Below are positions 54,142-63,379 of a stretch of DNA of 64,000 nt, piece by piece (within the stretch, counting starts at the first letter, position 1; each line of letters begins with the position of its first letter). The stretch covers positions 310,001 to 374,000 of the forward strand of contig NZ_QPHM01000001.1 of NCBI RefSeq assembly GCF_003336245.1, given 5' to 3'. Position numbers and translations under genes: made by a program. The stretch comes from Haloplanus salinus. Lineage in GTDB: Archaea > Halobacteriota > Halobacteria > Halobacteriales > Haloferacaceae. The notes under the pieces are model-generated. The model was not told where the DNA came from. It saw only the letters and a list, made by a program, of their open reading frames with translations, and made no database searches.

Positions 54142-55083
54142 ATGAGCTTTCACATCGAGGCGATCACCGTCCTGCTCAACGGTCTCCAACAGGGTGCGAT
54201 CTACATCCTCCTCGCCGTGGGCCTGTCGATCATCCTCGGCACGCTGAAGTTCGTCAACTTCGCCCACGGGGCGCTGTACCTCGTCGGTACCTACGCAGGA
54301 CTGCTGTTGGCCCTCGAAATCAACCTGACGAGCGGACAGCTACAGGAGTGGGGGTTCTCGACGCTCGGCCTCGGCCTGGGGTACATCCCGGCCCTGATCA
54401 TCGTTCCCTTCGTCGTCTTCGTCGTCGGACTGGCGATGGAGCGGTTCGTCGTCGAACCGTTCAAGAATCGGCCGGACACGGATCAGATCCTCGTCACGTT
54501 CGGGCTGGCGATCATCCTGCAGGAACTGTTCCGGGCGTTCTTCGGATCGAGCAGTCTACCGTTCAGTCAGCCCGCGTGGGCGCAGGGACCGCCTCAGGTG
54601 CCTTTCCTCGCGGCCATCCCCATCTCCTCGTGGCGGTACTACGTCATCGGCATCACGGCCGTGCTGGTGTTGATCGTCTACCTCCTCGTGGAGTTCACGG
54701 ACTTCGGGCTGATCGTCCGCGCCGGGACCCGTGACCCCGAGATGGTCGAACTCCTCGGCGTCCGGCTGAGCCGGCCGTACATCGTCGTCTTCGGTATCGG
54801 TGCGGCTCTGGCCGGCGTCGCGGGCGTCGTCGGCGGCCCGCTCAACCCGGTCAACCCGACCATCGGCAACGAGATTCTCGTGCCCGCGTTCCTGACCGTC
54901 GTCATCGGCGGCGTCGGCTCCATCGCCGGCGCCGTCCTCGGGGGCATACTGTTCGGGCTGACACAGGCCATCCTCGTGGCGACGTACTCCGCGTGGGCAC
55001 AGGTCGGACTCTACGCCATCGCCGCGGTCGTCCTGCTCGTCCGACCGCAGGGACTGCTCGGTGAGGCGGAGGTGGCCCCATGA
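54142..55083 (+). CDS. ABC importer permease, LivH type
   Basis: 313 residues, about eight helices. LNGLQQGAIYILLAVGLSII and LKFVNFAHGALYLVGTYAG at the N-terminus, ALAGVAGVVGGPLNPVNP, and the EAA-like GGVGSIAGAVLGGILFGLTQ loop contacting the ATPase. Pairs with the LivM-type permease that overlaps it by 4 bp. Confidence 0.94.
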   Translation: MSFHIEAITVLLNGLQQGAIYILLAVGLSIILGTLKFVNFAHGALYLVGTYAGLLLALEINLTSGQLQEWGFSTLGLGLGYIPALIIVPFVVFVVGLAMERFVVEPFKNRPDTDQILVTFGLAIILQELFRAFFGSSSLPFSQPAWAQGPPQVPFLAAIPISSWRYYVIGITAVLVLIVYLLVEFTDFGLIVRAGTRDPEMVELLGVRLSRPYIVVFGIGAALAGVAGVVGGPLNPVNPTIGNEILVPAFLTVVIGGVGSIAGAVLGGILFGLTQAILVATYSAWAQVGLYAIAAVVLLVRPQGLLGEAEVAP

Positions 55084-56183
55084 GCGACGAACCGGCGCCG
55101 GCGAGCGAGTCGGAGGCCGAAGCCGGTGCCATCGCCGACACCATCGGCATCTGGGCACCCCGGGGCAACGAGCTGCGCATCGTCGTCGGCACCGCCATGA
55201 TCCTCGCGCTCTTCCCGTTCGTCTTCGCGCGGATGCCCGTCGTGAGCGACCTGTTGCAGGGGTACCAGAGCCTCGCGACGCTCATCCTGATCTGGGGCAT
55301 CTTCGCGCTCGGCTTCGACCTCCTACTCGGTTACACCGGCCTCCTCTCGTTCGGCCACGCCGCGTTCTGGGGAGGCGCCGCCTACGCCGCCGGCGTGTTC
55401 AGTCAGCACGTCTCCGGCTCCCCCATCCTGATGGTAGCCGCGGGGACGGCCTTCGCCGTCCTCTTGGCGTGGGTGCTCGGCTTCCTGTCGCTTCGCCGGG
55501 GCGGGATCTACTTCGCCATCCTCACGCTCGCCTTCGCCCAGATGATGTTCTACATGTCCTCCTCGCCGCTCGCGTTCATCACCGGCGGGGAGAACGGCTT
55601 CACGGGGGTCGAGACGGCCGAACTGCTCGGTATGTTCGCGCTCGAAGCCGAACTTCCGTCGGCCGCTGGGCTGCTTCTTGGGACGTGGCTGTACCTCTTC
55701 GTGGGAGTCATCACGCTCATCTGCGTGACGCTCGCGTACCGCATCCTCAACTCGCCGTACGGCATGGTGTTTCGGGCCATCCGCGAGAACGAACAGCGCG
55801 CCGAGTTCGTCGGCTTGAACGTCTGGCGCTACCGGCTCATGTCGTTTATCCTCTCCGGCCTCTTCGCCGGCATCGCCGGCAGCCTCTTTACCATCCACGG
55901 CACGTACGTCCCGCTCTCCTCGCTTTACTGGACCGAGAGCGGCGAGGTAGTCATCATGACCGTCCTCGGCGGAACGGGGTCGCTGTTCGGCCCCATGATC
56001 GGTGCCGGCGTCTACCTCTACGTCGAGAACATCGTCAGCGGCGGTCACCCGTTCGAGTTCATCGCCCCGTTCTGGCATCTCATCCTCGGGCTGGTGTTCG
56101 TCGTCGTCATCTGGACTTTCCCCCGCGGCATCTGGGGGTTCGTCCGCGACGTCCGTGACTTCGTCACCGGAGGTGAAGACTGA
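55080..56183 (+). CDS. ABC importer permease, LivM type
   Basis: 367 residues. A Glu/Ala-rich cytoplasmic N-terminus, then helices with LLLGYTGLLSFGHAAFWGGA, FRAIRENEQRAEFVGLNVWR (ATPase coupling loop) and VLGGTGSLFGPMIGAGVYLY. Forms the heterodimeric channel with the LivH-type subunit. Its stop shares one base with the following ATPase start. Confidence 0.94.
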   Translation: MSDEPAPASESEAEAGAIADTIGIWAPRGNELRIVVGTAMILALFPFVFARMPVVSDLLQGYQSLATLILIWGIFALGFDLLLGYTGLLSFGHAAFWGGAAYAAGVFSQHVSGSPILMVAAGTAFAVLLAWVLGFLSLRRGGIYFAILTLAFAQMMFYMSSSPLAFITGGENGFTGVETAELLGMFALEAELPSAAGLLLGTWLYLFVGVITLICVTLAYRILNSPYGMVFRAIRENEQRAEFVGLNVWRYRLMSFILSGLFAGIAGSLFTIHGTYVPLSSLYWTESGEVVIMTVLGGTGSLFGPMIGAGVYLYVENIVSGGHPFEFIAPFWHLILGLVFVVVIWTFPRGIWGFVRDVRDFVTGGED

Positions 56184-56941
56184 TGCCGCTGCTCGAAACG
56201 GAGGATCTCGTCAAGGAGTTCGGTGGCCTCGTCGCCACCGACGACGTGAACCTCGCCGTCGAGGAGGACGAACGCGTCTCGATCATCGGGCCGAACGGGG
56301 CCGGGAAGTCGACGCTCATCAATCTCATCACGCGCCGTCTCGATCCCACGTCCGGCGACATCCGGTTCAAAGGCGAGTCGATCGTGAACCGCGACCCCCA
56401 CGAGGTGGTCCAGATGGGGGTCAGCAAGTCCTTCCAGACCGCCTCCATCTTCTCCGAGCTCACCGTGCGTGAAAACGCCGAGATCGCCGCGCTCGCAGCC
56501 GAGCACGGCTCGTTCGGGTTCAAGTTCCTCGAACACCGGGACAGCCTCACCGGCGTCCACGAGGTAGCACGGGACACGCTCGACGCCGTCGGGCTCCTCG
56601 ACCAAGCCGACCGGACCGCCGCCGAACTCCCCTACGGCGACAAACGGCGCCTCGAGATCGGCATCGCGCTCGCGGCCGAACCCGACCTCCTCCTCATGGA
56701 CGAACCGACGGCGGGGATGTCGCCCGAGGAAACCGAGGCGACGGTCGACCTCGTCGAGGAGGTCAAACGCGACATGGGGCTCACCTTCGTCCTCATCGAA
56801 CACGACATGGAGATCGTCTTCAGCGTCTCGGATCGGATCGTCGTCCTCAACCGCGGCCGGATCATCGCCGAGGGGACGCCGGACGAGATTCGCGGTGATC
56901 CCGAGGTGCAGGAGGCGTATCTCGGGGGGGTGGACCTGTGA
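56183..56941 (+). CDS. ABC importer ATPase, LivG type
   Basis: 252 residues. Walker A GPNGAGKSTLINLI, signature AELPYGDKRRLEIGIALA (LSGGQ-like core degenerate to LPYGDK, as in LivG), Walker B LLLMDEPTAGMSPEE and H-loop LIEHDM. Energises the importer with the LivF-type partner. Confidence 0.95.
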   Translation: MPLLETEDLVKEFGGLVATDDVNLAVEEDERVSIIGPNGAGKSTLINLITRRLDPTSGDIRFKGESIVNRDPHEVVQMGVSKSFQTASIFSELTVRENAEIAALAAEHGSFGFKFLEHRDSLTGVHEVARDTLDAVGLLDQADRTAAELPYGDKRRLEIGIALAAEPDLLLMDEPTAGMSPEETEATVDLVEEVKRDMGLTFVLIEHDMEIVFSVSDRIVVLNRGRIIAEGTPDEIRGDPEVQEAYLGGVDL

Positions 56942-57681
56942 GCCTGCTCGACGTCGAGACCGTCGACGCCTACTACGGCGAGAGCCACATCCTGCGTGAC
57001 CTCTCGGTCACCGTCGAAGAGGGGGAGATCTGTGCGCTCCTCGGCCGCAACGGCGCGGGCAAGACGACGACCCTCCGGTCGATCGCCGGCGCGAAACCTC
57101 CGGAGATCCGCAACGGATCGGTGACGTTCAAGGGCGACGACATCACGTCGCTGCCCGCCGACGACGTGGCGATGCAGGGCATCTCGCTGGTGCCGGAGGA
57201 GCGGCGCGTCTTCCCGAACCTCACCGTCGCGGAGAACCTCCGGATCGCGGAGGTGTCGCGCAACCGCTCGAACACGTGGCGTCGACCACTCACTGCGACC
57301 GGGCGATCCATGTCGACCGAGGAGGTGTACGGGGACTTCCCGCGCCTTCGCGAGCGCAAGACCCAGAAGGCCGGCACGCTCTCCGGCGGTGAACAACAGA
57401 TGCTCGCCATCGCCCGCGCGCTCAAACAGAGCACCGACCTCCTCCTGTTGGACGAACCCTACGAGGGACTCGCCCCCAAGATCGTCGAGGACGTCGAGGC
57501 GGCCATCGAGCGCATCAGCGACCAAGGCGTGACGATCCTCTTGGTCGAGCAGAACGCCGCAGCCGCCATCAAAATCGCCGACCGAGCGTACGTCGTCGAT
57601 CAGGGACGGATCGTCTTCGACGGCACCGCCGACGAACTCCGAGAGGACGAAGCCACCCGCGACCGCTATCTGGGGGTCTGA
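56938..57681 (+). CDS. ABC importer ATPase, LivF type
   Basis: 247 residues from a GTG overlapping livG by 4 bp. Walker A GRNGAGKTTTLRSI, Q-loop VPEERRVFPNLTVAENL, signature TLSGGEQQMLAIARAL, Walker B LLLLDEPYEGLAP and H-loop-like LVEQNA. The Gln in place of the usual switch His is the LivF-type LVEQN pattern. Confidence 0.95.
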   Translation: MSLLDVETVDAYYGESHILRDLSVTVEEGEICALLGRNGAGKTTTLRSIAGAKPPEIRNGSVTFKGDDITSLPADDVAMQGISLVPEERRVFPNLTVAENLRIAEVSRNRSNTWRRPLTATGRSMSTEEVYGDFPRLRERKTQKAGTLSGGEQQMLAIARALKQSTDLLLLDEPYEGLAPKIVEDVEAAIERISDQGVTILLVEQNAAAAIKIADRAYVVDQGRIVFDGTADELREDEATRDRYLGV

Positions 57682-57682
57682 G

Positions 57683-58372
57683 ATGGCCGGTCCAACCACT
57701 GCGGCGCTCGAGGACGCACTCGACGACCTCGTCGCCGCCGACCTCGTCACCGAACGCGACGACGGGGGGCTCGTGACGACCGACGACTTCGAGGCGACCC
57801 GACGGATCTACCGCGACTCGTACGGCGGCGTCGACGAGGCCGTCTTCCGGCGCACCGTCGCCGACGCCTTCGGCGTGAGCGAGTCCACCGCGGCCGAGCG
57901 GATCGACGACGGCGCCGTCACCCGCGAGGACCTGATCGCCTTCCTCGCGCTCCGCTCCGAACTCGGCGATGGAGGGACGGCGTCCGACGACGAACGACTG
58001 GCGACGATGGCGACGCTCGTCGCCGAACTCTCGCCCGGCTCCCCGGTGCCCGAGGCGGTGACGGAACTCGACGACGACTCGTGGCCCGCCTTTCTCGACG
58101 ACCACCCCGACGCCGTCGTGACGGTGTGGCGTCGCGACTGCGCGCCCTGCGAGGCGCTGAAGGCGGACCTCGACGCCGTGCTGTCGATGCTTCCGGATGA
58201 CGTTGCCGTCGCGGGCGTCGACGGCGAATCGACGCCTGTCTTCCGTCGGCGGTTCGACGTCGGGACGGCACCGGCGGTCTGTTCGTTCCGCGGCGGTGCC
58301 CTCGAAGACGTCACGACGGGCCGCCGGGCGCCGGAGACGTACGCCGACCGGTTCGCGGCCGTGTACGAGTGA
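57683..58372 (+). CDS. Thioredoxin-fold protein attached to the ABC operon
   Basis: 229 residues. Residues 1-95 are an acidic helical domain without assigned family (ALEDALDDLVAADLVTERDD, VADAFGVSESTAAERIDDG). Residues 125-229 are thioredoxin-like, with the redox motif CAPC in WRRDCAPCEALKADL and the cis-Pro loop GTAPAVCSFRGG. Begins 1 bp after the livF stop, so co-transcribed. Why an ABC importer has a linked redox protein is unclear; perhaps it processes a sulfur-containing solute or reduces the importer. Confidence 0.85.
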   Translation: MAGPTTAALEDALDDLVAADLVTERDDGGLVTTDDFEATRRIYRDSYGGVDEAVFRRTVADAFGVSESTAAERIDDGAVTREDLIAFLALRSELGDGGTASDDERLATMATLVAELSPGSPVPEAVTELDDDSWPAFLDDHPDAVVTVWRRDCAPCEALKADLDAVLSMLPDDVAVAGVDGESTPVFRRRFDVGTAPAVCSFRGGALEDVTTGRRAPETYADRFAAVYE

Positions 58373-58377
58373 CGTAG

Positions 58378-58776
58378 TTACTCGCGCGTCCCGCCCGCGA
58401 CCATCACCGGCCGTTCGGCGTTCAGAATAACTGACTGCGTGACACTTCCGAACAGCGCCTTGCCCGTCGGCGAGCGCTTCCGCCCGGCCACGACGATGAG
58501 GTCCGCGTCCCCCTCCTGTGCGGCTTCGAGGAGCTGGTCGGCGGGGTCGCCGCTCGACTCGGTCACCTCGACGTCGATACCCTGCTCTTCGAGGAAGTCG
58601 GTCACGTCACGGACGGACGCGAGTTGGGGCGCGGAGGCGCCGCTCGGGTTGTCGGTGAAGCTGTGGATCACCGTCACCCGCGTCTCGGCCGCGCCGCCGG
58701 GGAGGTCGGCGACCGCCTTCGCACACGCCATCGCTCGCTCCTCGTTGTCGTCGACACCGATCACGACGTGGTACAT
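58378..58776 (-). CDS. Universal stress protein UspA family
   Basis: 132 residues from MYHVVIGVDDNEERAMACAK; TTATT/GATAAAG box around 58797-58805 supports a leaderless mRNA. The nucleotide-binding G-x2-G-x9-G-S/T region appears as VVAGRKRSPTGKALFGSVTQ. Single-domain, cytoplasmic. Converges with the thioredoxin-like gene at a distance of 5 bp. Confidence 0.93.
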   Translation of the reverse strand: MYHVVIGVDDNEERAMACAKAVADLPGGAAETRVTVIHSFTDNPSGASAPQLASVRDVTDFLEEQGIDVEVTESSGDPADQLLEAAQEGDADLIVVAGRKRSPTGKALFGSVTQSVILNAERPVMVAGGTRE

Positions 58777-58814
58777 ACCACGGAATCTGCAAGCCAGCAA
58801 TAAGTTTCTTTATC

Positions 58815-59075
58815 TTACGCCGTTTCCGCGTCGAGACGGTCGGAGAGGTAGACGACGAGGCCGAGCGGAACGCCGAGAGCCACCGCGACGGTCACCATTC
58901 CGTACAGGGCGAATCCAGGACCCGTTGGAGGGAGCGGCAACAGGAAGAACAGCCGCGGTGGAGCGCCCAAGTCGATGACCTCGCCGAGTACGAACCCGAG
59001 AACTCCGGTGAGTCCGACGATCAGGGCGTACAGCACTAACACGAACCGCCGTCCATCGCGGCGCGTTTCCGACAC
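58815..59075 (-). CDS. Small cox-cluster membrane protein
   Basis: 86 residues from a GTG at 59075 (VSETRRDGRRFVLVLYALIV), chosen because a GCGATAATCGG box at 59098-59107 predicts a leaderless start there; the ATG at 59159 would overlap the divergent micro-gene. Two membrane helices flank a GAPPRLFFLLPLPPTGPG segment. Small two-helix proteins like this accompany haloarchaeal coxA; the function is unknown, with an assembly or accessory role assumed. Confidence 0.72.
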   Translation of the reverse strand: MSETRRDGRRFVLVLYALIVGLTGVLGFVLGEVIDLGAPPRLFFLLPLPPTGPGFALYGMVTVAVALGVPLGLVVYLSDRLDAETA

Positions 59076-59157
59076 GCTAGGGTCTACGATGTCGGGCCGA
59101 TTATCGCTTTCCCTTCGGACCGATGGGCCTTTGACCGCACCACCCGTCGGTTCGACC

Positions 59158-59241
59158 ATGACCAACAAGGATATTCTCGGGATCATCCTCGGAAGCGTCG
59201 CGCTCCTGATGTTCGTCACCGGAATCCTGCTCGCAACGTAA
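59158..59241 (+). CDS. 27-residue single-helix micro-protein in the cox cluster
   Basis: A complete tiny frame (MTNKDILGIILGSV ... FVTGILLAT) that is one hydrophobic transmembrane helix with a charged N-terminal tip. It lies 12 bp from the coxA stop on the opposite strand and is divergent from the 86-residue protein. CCTTTGACC about 28 bp upstream could be its promoter. The composition is non-random, but without alignment I hold it as probable only. Confidence 0.55.
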   Translation: MTNKDILGIILGSVALLMFVTGILLAT

Positions 59242-59253
59242 AGGAGAGGGTCG

Positions 59254-61023
59254 TTACTCGTCGGTCGGTTCGCCGCCGTCCGCGACGAGGCCGTCCTCTT
59301 CGTCACCGTCGCCGCCGTCCGCGAGGGCGGTCTCCTGTTTGTTCTCGAACCACTGCCACTCGTTGGTGTACATGCCGTCTTCGCGGAGCTCCCACGGATC
59401 GCCATCCTGCACTTTCGGGCCCTCCAGCCACGAGACGACGAAGTTGTACGTCCAGACGAGGCCGCCGACGAACATCAGGAAGGCGCCGAGCGTAGCGATC
59501 TGGTGGAAGGTTGCGAACTGGGGCAGGTAGGTGGCGTAGCGCCGGGGCATCCCACCGTAGCCGAGGACGATCATCGCGAGGAACGTGATGTTCGAGCCGA
59601 TCATCCACGTCCAGAAGTGAATCTTGCCGAGGCGACGCTGGTACATCCGGCCGGCGAACATCGGGAACCAGTAGTAGAGCCCGGCGAAGCCGGCGAAGGC
59701 GATGACCCCCATCACGACGTAGTGGAAGTGCCCGACGACGTAGTACGTGTCGTGAAGCACGAGGTCGACGGGGATGGACGCGAGGAAGACGCCACTGATG
59801 CCGCCGATGATGAAGTTGGAGACGAAGCCGATACAGAACAGCATCGGCGTCGTCAGCCGGATTTTCCCGTTCCAGAGGGTCGTGATCCAGTTGAACGTCT
59901 TTACCGCCGAGGGGATAGCGATGGCGAGCGACACCGCCATGAACGACGCGCGAAGGCGCGGGTCCATGCCGGTGGCGAACATGTGGTGGGCCCAGACGCC
60001 GAAAGAGAGCACGCCGATGGCGAGCGTGGAGTAGACGACGAACTTGAACCCGAACAGCCGACGACCGGCGAACCGCGGGAGGACGTAGCTAACGATACCC
60101 ATCGGCGGTAGGACGAGGATGTACACTTCGGGGTGGCCGAAGAACCAGAACAGGTGTTGCCAGAGCATCGTCCCGCCGGCTTCGATGGAGAAGAAAGTGG
60201 TGCCGAGGTTGCGGTCCAGCAGGAGCATGATCAGCGCGCTTCCCAGAAGGGGGAAGGCAAAGAGGATCAGCCCGGACTGGGTGAGGATCGTCCACGAGAA
60301 GATGTCGAGGTTGGCCCAGGTCACTTCCTCCGCGCGCTCGGTGAGGATGGTCGCGATGAAGTTGATCGACCCCATCGTCGCCGAGACGCCGGTGAGGTGA
60401 AGCCCGAGGATCATCAGGTCGACGCCGGCGTTGGCCTGGTTGCCGCCGCCCACGCCCGCCGAGAGCGGCGTGTAGAGCGTCCACCCCGTCTGTGCCGGGA
60501 TGATATCACCGAGCGGGAAAAAGCCCGCCCAGATGAGCAGGGCGCCCGGCGGCAGCAGCCAGAACGCGATGGCGTTGATCCGGGGGAACGCCATGTCGTC
60601 CGCTCCAATGAGTAGGGGGACGAGGTAGTTCGCGAACGCCGCGATGATGGGCGTCCCGAACAGGAACAGCATGGTGATGCCGTGACTCGTCAGCAACGAG
60701 TTGTAGAACGTGTTCGACAGGAGCGTCATCCCCGGATCAAGCAGTTCGATCCGCATGAGCATGATCATCAGGCCGCCGACGACGAAGGCGATGACGCCGT
60801 AGAGGCCGTAGAGCATGCCGATGTCCTTGTGGTCGACCGTCGTCAGCCAGCGACTGATGCCGGCTGGCTTCTCCCGTGAGATGTACCCCGATTCGCCGGC
60901 CGCGCCGCCACTGCCGAGTGGCGTGTACGACCGCCAGTCTTCGATCCGCGCGAGCCACGCGGCGATGATCACGAGGAAGAGCCCCATGAGCACCGTCAAC
61001 GCTAACTGTCCGGTGATCTGCAT
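59254..61023 (-). CDS. coxA: Cytochrome c oxidase subunit I (heme-copper oxidase)
   Basis: 589 residues, 12 or more helices. Reduces O2 to water and pumps protons. Low-spin heme His in LLTSHGITMLFLFGTP, CuB/Tyr crosslink motif FWFFGHPEVYILVLPPMG, CuB His pair WAHHMFATGM, K/D-channel region and high-spin heme motif HDTYYVVGHFHYV. The cytoplasmic tail is acidic and His-poor. TATTTCTTAACC box at 61045-61056 gives a leaderless start. Subunit II is not in the window. Confidence 0.97.
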   Translation of the reverse strand: MQITGQLALTVLMGLFLVIIAAWLARIEDWRSYTPLGSGGAAGESGYISREKPAGISRWLTTVDHKDIGMLYGLYGVIAFVVGGLMIMLMRIELLDPGMTLLSNTFYNSLLTSHGITMLFLFGTPIIAAFANYLVPLLIGADDMAFPRINAIAFWLLPPGALLIWAGFFPLGDIIPAQTGWTLYTPLSAGVGGGNQANAGVDLMILGLHLTGVSATMGSINFIATILTERAEEVTWANLDIFSWTILTQSGLILFAFPLLGSALIMLLLDRNLGTTFFSIEAGGTMLWQHLFWFFGHPEVYILVLPPMGIVSYVLPRFAGRRLFGFKFVVYSTLAIGVLSFGVWAHHMFATGMDPRLRASFMAVSLAIAIPSAVKTFNWITTLWNGKIRLTTPMLFCIGFVSNFIIGGISGVFLASIPVDLVLHDTYYVVGHFHYVVMGVIAFAGFAGLYYWFPMFAGRMYQRRLGKIHFWTWMIGSNITFLAMIVLGYGGMPRRYATYLPQFATFHQIATLGAFLMFVGGLVWTYNFVVSWLEGPKVQDGDPWELREDGMYTNEWQWFENKQETALADGGDGDEEDGLVADGGEPTDE

Positions 61024-61105
61024 AGACGTTGCTCAGGAAGCCAGGGTTAAGAAATATTCGGGTGCGTGTCGGGTGGTCACGACGTGGTCGTGCCCCCCGG
61101 AACGC

Positions 61106-61402
61106 TCACTCGTCCTCGCGTTCTTCGAGCGGTTCGGCGTCGTCGACCGTCGCGCCACCCGGCATGTACACCGTCGACGTCTTCTCCGCCGTCGCGATTG
61201 CCTTCCCCGACAGATACGTCAGGATGGCCAGCAGGACGAAGGGTGCGGCCAGCAGCACGTACTGCAGGATGCGCGACACCGAATCGAGGCCGAACGGGTT
61301 GTACACGGTGTATCCGACGATGAAAAAGACGAGGATGAACAACGGAATGAAGTTCACCGTCAGATCGAGGAGCGTGTCCCGGTCGAACACTTTCGTCGCC
61401 AT
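61106..61402 (-). CDS. DUF6684-like cox-cluster membrane protein
   Basis: 98 residues, start MATKVFDRDTLLDLTVNFIP. Two transmembrane helices (FILVFFIVGYTVYNPF and YVLLAAPFVLLAILTYLSG) and an acidic C-terminus. Resembles the small subunit-like protein regularly upstream of haloarchaeal coxA. A CCTATTTGTCC box at about 61426-61436 supports the start at 61402 rather than 61441. Possibly an oxidase subunit. Confidence 0.82.
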   Translation of the reverse strand: MATKVFDRDTLLDLTVNFIPLFILVFFIVGYTVYNPFGLDSVSRILQYVLLAAPFVLLAILTYLSGKAIATAEKTSTVYMPGGATVDDAEPLEEREDE

Positions 61403-61502
61403 AACCGAACAAAAGTACAGCCCGGACAAATAGGTTTCCATCGGGGCTACCGGGTCGACGCCGCTCGGACGGCACCGCCGTGAGGCCGTCGCACCGACCG
61501 TC

Positions 61503-61865
61503 TCAGACCGTCCCGCGTTTCGGCACGAACAGTTCGCCGCCGATCCCCACCGCCGCGAGGAAGGCGCCGGCGGTGATGATCGCGTAGCCCCGCGTCACTA
61601 AGTTCACGTCCGTGACCACGAGCGCACCGCCGATGGCGAGGAGGAGTACGGCGAAGGCGGCGAGTGGCCGCCACGCCGTCTTCGCGTAGCCGGCTTCGCG
61701 GATCAGACCGGTCAGGCTCCCACAGAACAGGAGGAGACCGCCGACCGCGACCACGAACACGTCGAACAGGATGCCAAGTTCCGCGATGGGGATGCCGAAG
61801 GCGACGAATATCGGCCACGGGCTCGCCATCCGATACTGATCGCTTAGCCCCGGTTGCTCGTCCAT
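61503..61865 (-). CDS. DUF7541-like cox-cluster membrane protein
   Basis: 120 residues, start MDEQPGLSDQYRMASPWPIF. Four helices (PIAELGILFDVFVVAVGGLLL, AAFAVLLLAIGGALVV and two more). The PGLSDQYRxASPWPxFVAxG opening is typical of a haloarchaeal family beside cox genes. Function unknown. Confidence 0.8.
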   Translation of the reverse strand: MDEQPGLSDQYRMASPWPIFVAFGIPIAELGILFDVFVVAVGGLLLFCGSLTGLIREAGYAKTAWRPLAAFAVLLLAIGGALVVTDVNLVTRGYAIITAGAFLAAVGIGGELFVPKRGTV

Positions 61866-61938
61866 AACCGTCGTAGCGGCCGGACCGTAGAAAACGCTTC
61901 GACCCGTTCGCGCCGCGGTCGACCGTCCGTCGCCCGCC

Positions 61939-62142
61939 TCAGGCGACGTTGACGCCGTGTCGGGCGAGAAAGCGCCCGACGGCCTTGATTTCGACTGGGC
62001 TGCCGACGATCCGGCACGTCGCCTCCCCGATCCTGAAGACGGTGACGTCGAAGTCCGCTTCGAGGGTGTCCCGGAGTCCGGACAACGACTCACACGGCAC
62101 GACGATCTGCGTGCTGTCTCGCAACCGTTCGGGACTCGGCAT
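61939..62142 (-). CDS. VNG_1110C-like small protein
   Basis: 67 residues, start MPSPERLRDSTQIVVPCESL. Compact alpha/beta sequence with FDVTVFRIGEATCRIVGSPV and FLARHGVNVA, matching a small haloarchaeal family of unknown function. A GGTTATACC box near 62168-62177 predicts a leaderless mRNA. It diverges from the GTPase gene. Confidence 0.8.
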   Translation of the reverse strand: MPSPERLRDSTQIVVPCESLSGLRDTLEADFDVTVFRIGEATCRIVGSPVEIKAVGRFLARHGVNVA

Positions 62143-62266
62143 CGGTATGCTACAGTCCCAGCACCGCGGTATAACCGTGTCGAAAGTCTATCACTTGCTC
62201 GGGCGGGCGATCGCCCGGCTGGCCGAAAGGACAGGTTTTTCGACGCCGCCGGCCGAGAACCGGGTG

Positions 62267-63379
62267 ATGGGTCTTGAGGAGGAGATCGAGGACCTCCGCG
62301 AGGAGATCGCCAACACGCCGTACAACAAGTCGACCGAACAGCATATCGGCCGGCTGAAGGCGAAACTCGCGGAGAAAAAGGAGAAGCTCGAACGCCAGTC
62401 CTCCTCGGGCGGCGGGCACGGCTACGCCGTCGAGAAGACGGGCGACGCTACCGTCGGCCTCGTCGGGTTCCCCAGTGTCGGCAAGTCGACGCTACTCAAC
62501 GCCCTCACCAACGCGGAGAGCGAGGTCGGCGAGTACGAGTTCACGACCCTCGACGTGAACCCGGGGATGCTCAAACACAACGGCGCGAACATCCAGATGC
62601 TCGACGTGCCGGGGCTGATCGAGGGGGCCGCTGGCGGCCGCGGCGGCGGGCAGGAGGTGTTGTCGGTCGTTCGGACGACCGACCTCGTGGTCTTCATGCT
62701 CTCCGTCTTCGAGATTCAACAGTACGACCGCCTCCGCGAGGAACTGTACGCCAACAAGGTTCGGCTCGATACGTCGCCCCCGAACCTCTCCATCTCGAAG
62801 ACCGGCAAGGGCGGCCTGCGCGTGACGAAAAGCGACGACGTGGGCCTCGACGAGGGAACGATCAAGAGCGTTCTGCGCGAACACGGCTACGTCAACGCCG
62901 ACGTGACGATCCGCGGCGACTGCGGCATCGACGAACTCATCGACGGCATCCAGGACAACCGGGTCTACCTCCCGTCCATCGTCGCGGTCAACAAGGCCGA
63001 CCTGATCGACAGGGACTACCTCCCGACGGTGGAGGAACACCTCCGCGACCACGGCCTCGACCCCGAGGAGGTGGTGTTCATCAGCGCCGAGGAGGAACGC
63101 GGCCTCGACGCCCTCAAGGAGCAAATCTGGGACGCGCTCGGGATGATTCGCGTCTACATGGACAAGCCGGGGCGCGGCGTCGACTACGAGGAACCGCTCG
63201 TCCTGCGCGAGGGCGAAAACACCGTCGACGACGCGCTCCGGAAACTCGGCGGCTCCCTCGACGAACGCTTCCGCTTCGCCCGCGTCACCGGGCCGAGCGC
63301 GAAACACGACGAACAACAGGTCGGACGTAGCCACGGACTTCAGGACGAGGACGTGATGCGCGTCGTCGCCAGACGATAG
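62267..63379 (+). CDS. DRG-family (OBG-HflX-like) GTP-binding protein
   Basis: 370 residues. N-terminal coiled helix (DLREEIANTPYNKSTEQHIG), G1 VGLVGFPSVGKSTLLNAL, G3 DVPGLIEGAAGGRGGG, G4 NKAD in VAVNKADLIDRD, and a C-terminal TGS domain (IRVYMDKPGRGVDYEEPLVL). DRG proteins associate with translating ribosomes. The ATG at 62267 is the first start that gives the DRG N-terminus; upstream in-frame codons are not protein-like. Confidence 0.96.
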   Translation: MGLEEEIEDLREEIANTPYNKSTEQHIGRLKAKLAEKKEKLERQSSSGGGHGYAVEKTGDATVGLVGFPSVGKSTLLNALTNAESEVGEYEFTTLDVNPGMLKHNGANIQMLDVPGLIEGAAGGRGGGQEVLSVVRTTDLVVFMLSVFEIQQYDRLREELYANKVRLDTSPPNLSISKTGKGGLRVTKSDDVGLDEGTIKSVLREHGYVNADVTIRGDCGIDELIDGIQDNRVYLPSIVAVNKADLIDRDYLPTVEEHLRDHGLDPEEVVFISAEEERGLDALKEQIWDALGMIRVYMDKPGRGVDYEEPLVLREGENTVDDALRKLGGSLDERFRFARVTGPSAKHDEQQVGRSHGLQDEDVMRVVARR

